16,406 nt of DNA from a bacterium. Lineage in GTDB: Bacteria > Cyanobacteriota > Vampirovibrionia > Obscuribacterales > Obscuribacteraceae. The translations under genes and the position numbers were made by a program. Below the pieces are notes generated by a model. It ran no database searches and was not told the DNA's origin. It saw only the letters and a list, made by a program, of their open reading frames with translations. Numbering within the stretch: the first letter of the stretch is position 1; each line of letters starts with the position of its first letter. This document shows, in pieces, positions 15,031-16,406 of this stretch. The stretch is from positions 1-16,406 of the forward strand of contig JAUIJG010000068.1 in assembly GCA_030431355.1 (NCBI GenBank), in the 5' to 3' direction.

Positions 15031-16326
15031 ATGGCTGAAGTTGGCGCCGGCAATGGCAAAACAGTATATAAAGGACATATAGTCTCTCCGGAAAGCGAGA
15101 GTTCGTATATCGATCTAAAAGATGGATGCCTGGTTGTGGGCTCAGACGGCAAAATAGTCGCCCTCGGCACCGCCTCCGAAATGCATCTGAATATTGATGG
15201 CATCAAGGTAGTTGACCTGGGCGATAAACTTATATTGCCGGGCTTCATCGACATGCATGTACATCTTCCCCAGGTGACCCAGACCGGCAGGTCAGGCCAA
15301 CATCTTCTCAAGTGGCTGGAAAAGTACATTTTCCCTGCTGAAGCCCGATTCAAAGATGTTGACTACGCCGAAAGAATCGCTCGCTGGTTCTTCGACGAAC
15401 TTTTGCGAAACGGGACCACCACAGCCTGCGTATTCACCACCATTCATAAGGATTCCACCGACAGGGCATTCTCCGTGGCCGAAGAGCTGGGTAACCGGGT
15501 GATCATGGGCAAAGTTTTGATGGACCGCAATAGTCCCTCTGATCTCACCGAAGATGTGGGAGAAGCGATTGAAGCATCCCTTGCCTTATATGATCGGTGG
15601 CACGATAAAGACAGGGGACGCTTGAAATACGCATTCATTCCGCGTTTCGCCGTCACCTCCAGCCCTGAACTGCTGGGAGAAGTAGGAAAAGCCTGGCATC
15701 AGTCAAAAGGCTCTTATCTCCACACTCACCTGGCTGAGTCCCACGGCGAGGTGGAGCTGGTCAAGTCACTTTTCCCTGATTCACGCAGCTATGTGGACGT
15801 TTATCAAAAGCATGATCTTTTAGGCGAGAGAACTATTTTTGCCCACTCCATCCATCTGGACGACCATGACCTGAAATCCCTGGGTGGCAAAGATTGTTCA
15901 CTGGCCCATTGCCCCAGCTCAAACTTTTTCCTCAAAAGCGGAGTATTCCAGTGGCAGCGTGTTAAAGAAGCGCAAATTCGCTTCGGTCTGGGCTCAGACG
16001 TGGCGGCAGGACCGGAGATGACCATTTTTCAAGTGATGAAAGACGCCAACTATATACAGCCCGAAGACTGGCTCACCCCCAGAGAACTTTTCTACCGTGC
16101 CACCCTCGGTGGAGCCGTGGCCCTCGGCATCGAAGAAGAGACCGGCTCCCTGGCTGCCGGTAAAGATGCAGATTTTATAATAGTAGATCCCACAAGACGG
16201 GGAGCGATAGCCAGAGATATTTTGAGCGCCGACACGGAAGACATACTCTCATCCCTGGTCTTCCTGGGTGATGATCGCTGCATAGAAGCAACGTATATAA
16301 GAGGTAAAGCCGTGTATAGCGCTTAA
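15031..16326 (+). CDS. guaD: Guanine deaminase
   Basis: It hydrolyses guanine to xanthine and ammonia in the cytoplasm (purine salvage and breakdown). The amidohydrolase zinc site is complete: His76 and His78 (PGFIDMHVHLPQ), His233 (HTHLAESHGE), His272 (FAHSIHL) and Asp323 (GLGSDVAAG). The spacings between His233, His272 and Asp323 (39 and 51) are those I recall for E. coli GuaD. Further guanine-deaminase marks are LLKWLEKYIFPAEARF, LLRNGTTTACVF, GKVLMDRNSP and AHCPSSNFFLKSG. The 431-residue length is normal, and the C-terminal beta-sandwich (GSLAAGKDADFIIVDP) is present. TGGAG lies 8 bases before the ATG. It is the last gene in the window. Its promoter region is shared with the minus-strand TPP-enzyme gene. 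Confidence 0.95.
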   Translation: MAEVGAGNGKTVYKGHIVSPESESSYIDLKDGCLVVGSDGKIVALGTASEMHLNIDGIKVVDLGDKLILPGFIDMHVHLPQVTQTGRSGQHLLKWLEKYIFPAEARFKDVDYAERIARWFFDELLRNGTTTACVFTTIHKDSTDRAFSVAEELGNRVIMGKVLMDRNSPSDLTEDVGEAIEASLALYDRWHDKDRGRLKYAFIPRFAVTSSPELLGEVGKAWHQSKGSYLHTHLAESHGEVELVKSLFPDSRSYVDVYQKHDLLGERTIFAHSIHLDDHDLKSLGGKDCSLAHCPSSNFFLKSGVFQWQRVKEAQIRFGLGSDVAAGPEMTIFQVMKDANYIQPEDWLTPRELFYRATLGGAVALGIEEETGSLAAGKDADFIIVDPTRRGAIARDILSADTEDILSSLVFLGDDRCIEATYIRGKAVYSA

Positions 16327-16336
16327 GTATTTCAAA

Positions 16337-16353
16337 TAAGCCAATGAGGCTTA
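16337..16353 (+). terminator. Weak stem-loop after guanine deaminase
   Basis: TAAGCC and GGCTTA form a perfect 6-bp stem with a 5-base loop (AATGA), beginning 10 bases after the stop. No U-tract follows directly; T-rich sequence comes about 20 bases later. It is a possible but weak terminator. The remaining bases to the window end hold nothing recognisable. Confidence 0.3.
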
Positions 16354-16406
16354 CTGGAGCGTGTTAGGATCTATTTTTGCTTTTTTGGCTGATGCTTTTC
16401 GGCTTC

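Noticed and set aside
14940..15353. Minus-strand open frame reaching from guanine deaminase into the divergent gap
   Set aside because: Most of it is antisense to the conserved N-terminus of guanine deaminase, and the product resembles nothing known.
1..16406. Search for tRNA or rRNA genes, CRISPR repeats, transposases, att sites or a toxin-antitoxin or defence module
   Set aside because: No such structures or protein motifs were seen on either strand; the window is dense with metabolic and housekeeping-type genes.

Overview
The window is a compact bacterial chromosomal segment of roughly 48-50% G+C (by eye) with twelve protein genes, the first cut by the window edge. No RNA genes, insertion sequences, phage genes or CRISPR repeats were seen. 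No gap exceeds 300 bases; the largest, about 245 bases, separates the divergent TPP-enzyme and guanine deaminase genes. The mix suggests a non-actinobacterial environmental bacterium, probably with a Gram-negative-type envelope: a TonB-like exported protein, a FIST sensor, a Memo/AMMECR1 fusion, ferredoxin-dependent 2-oxoacid oxidation and a FluG-like pair. A Cyanobacteria-sister lineage (Vampirovibrionia/Obscuribacterales type) would fit, but this is a weak guess from gene style only.

Region 1 (1-6840, all + strand): the C-terminal end of a NarL/FixJ-type response regulator; a CPA1-type Na+/H+ antiporter with a long charged cytoplasmic tail; class II fumarase, apparently started at a rare ATT codon; a FIST-domain sensory protein with a perfect EF-hand-type calcium loop near its N-terminus; a small exported TonB-C-terminal-like protein; and, one base after it, a Memo + AMMECR1 fusion. 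Spacing is tight (1-69 bases), so several are likely co-transcribed.

Region 2 (6855-10050): a minus-strand membrane protein that looks like an M48 peptidase with its zinc motif lost, then, divergent from it, a glutamine-synthetase-like ligase followed 7 bases later by an amidohydrolase. These two correspond to the two halves of the fungal FluG / plant NodGS fusion proteins.

Region 3 (10053-14785, minus strand): korB and korA (2-oxoacid, probably 2-oxoglutarate, :ferredoxin oxidoreductase), preceded in their own direction by a benzoylformate-decarboxylase/acetolactate-synthase-like protein whose TPP-Mg motif is degenerate. Region 4 (15031-16326, + strand): guanine deaminase, divergent from the TPP-enzyme gene.

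Taken together, fumarase and KorAB belong to the TCA cycle. The FluG-like pair and guanine deaminase point to recovery of nitrogen from amines and purines. The most unusual items are the calcium-loop FIST protein, the degenerate TPP enzyme beside KorAB, the inactive M48-like protein, the ATT start of fumC and the split FluG pair. None of these is shown to be a new system; each is a concrete lead.
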